Virus record (IMG/VR): IMGVR_UViG_3300042884_000605 | Span: 1 to 22,117 of that record | DNA from: a virus | Strand: one strand, 5' to 3' | Length of the DNA: 22,117 nucleotides | Shown here: positions 21,836-22,117 of the stretch, piece by piece | How the letters are laid out: each line of letters starts with the position of its first letter | Position numbering within the stretch: the stretch's first letter is position 1 | Notes under the pieces: generated by a model | Told to the model about the DNA's origin: nothing | Database searches by the model: none | The model's input: the letters and a program-made list of their open reading frames with translations, nothing else | Translations under genes and position numbers: made by a program

Positions 21836-22117
21836 TTAGATATGGTCTTGAAAGATTCGGTAGTCGAACTCGAAAGTGATTCCATCCTTCTTCAATCTAA
21901 CGTAGTGAATGTCGAATAGTGGTTCATCTTTGCGGAAGAAACGACCAAGTACGTCGAAGTCGAAGATATTTCCTTTTTCGTCGGTGAACTGGCGACCTTC
22001 GTTCTCGTGAAACCAACCGTTCTCGTGTTCGAAGTTTCGTGCAATTACTTTGATTTCTTGGTTCAGACGCTCGATGTCGTCCATTGAAAAGTGATAAGTG
22101 ATTTTTGGATTGTACAT
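21836..22117 (-). CDS. Hypothetical protein, 93 aa (start at window edge)
   Basis: The frame opens with an ATG in the last three bases of the window and ends at 21836. The gene may be complete or extend further upstream. The product is aromatic and charged (YHFSMDDIERLNQEIKVIAR, then FDFDVLGRFFRKDEPLFDIHYVRLKKDG), without membrane spans. No family recognised. It ends three bases before an in-frame ATG of the SSB gene, so the two are probably coupled. Confidence 0.6.
   Translation of the reverse strand: MYNPKITYHFSMDDIERLNQEIKVIARNFEHENGWFHENEGRQFTDEKGNIFDFDVLGRFFRKDEPLFDIHYVRLKKDGITFEFDYRIFQDHI

Overview
The window reads as about 22 kb of a tailed double-stranded DNA phage of Bacteroidota, most likely of an aquatic Flavobacteriia-type host. 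Two things support this. First, nearly every gene is recognisable as a phage structural, lysis, packaging or replication gene, and genes are packed tightly with short stop/start overlaps. Second, most starts lack a Shine-Dalgarno sequence and follow short A-rich leaders (for example before 853, 8439, 9423 and 12357), which is typical of Bacteroidota. No tRNA, rRNA, CRISPR array, insertion sequence or integrase is visible. The lifestyle cannot be decided from this window.

The layout is two convergent gene blocks. The plus-strand block (1-15542) carries virion and lysis genes: the end of an unknown gene, a small ORF, a gp10-like neck/tail-completion protein, two large tail-tip/baseplate-type proteins, a small membrane protein, the tape measure protein, an XkdF/S78-type prohead protease, a small ORF, a scaffold-like protein, the HK97-fold major capsid protein, the tail tube protein, an unknown structural-type protein, a portal protein with an extra C-terminal domain, a head-tail connector, a small basic protein, a GH24 endolysin, two holin-region membrane proteins, a calcineurin-like phosphoesterase and a two-TM coiled-coil protein (possible spanin). 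Three hairpins (7725-7748, 9369-9400, 9954-9991) separate the scaffold/capsid and tail-tube genes from their neighbours.

The minus-strand block (15514-22117, read right to left) starts with an unknown gene, an SSB-like protein and a hairpin terminator. It continues with two small proteins (one HTH-like), a stand-alone DnaA domain IV protein, a four-Cys small protein, a protein ending in a phage 'KMKDWKAAVR'-type domain, a probable replication accessory protein, a C5-cytosine DNA methyltransferase, the terminase large subunit, and four small genes. These last include a MazG-motif protein and a 58-residue ribbon-helix-helix protein whose gene runs tail-to-tail into the last plus-strand gene.

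The most striking feature is a 223-codon ORF (18451-17780, minus) lying entirely inside the methyltransferase gene in the +1 frame. Its translation carries motifs I associate with real phage methylase-associated proteins (LPTPT...D; LNPRFV..MMGFP..WT). It may be a true dual-coding gene. Other points of interest are the unusual order of the virion genes (tail before head, portal late and far from terminase), the portal fusion, the orphan DnaA DNA-binding domain, and the SSB gene with two plausible in-frame starts.
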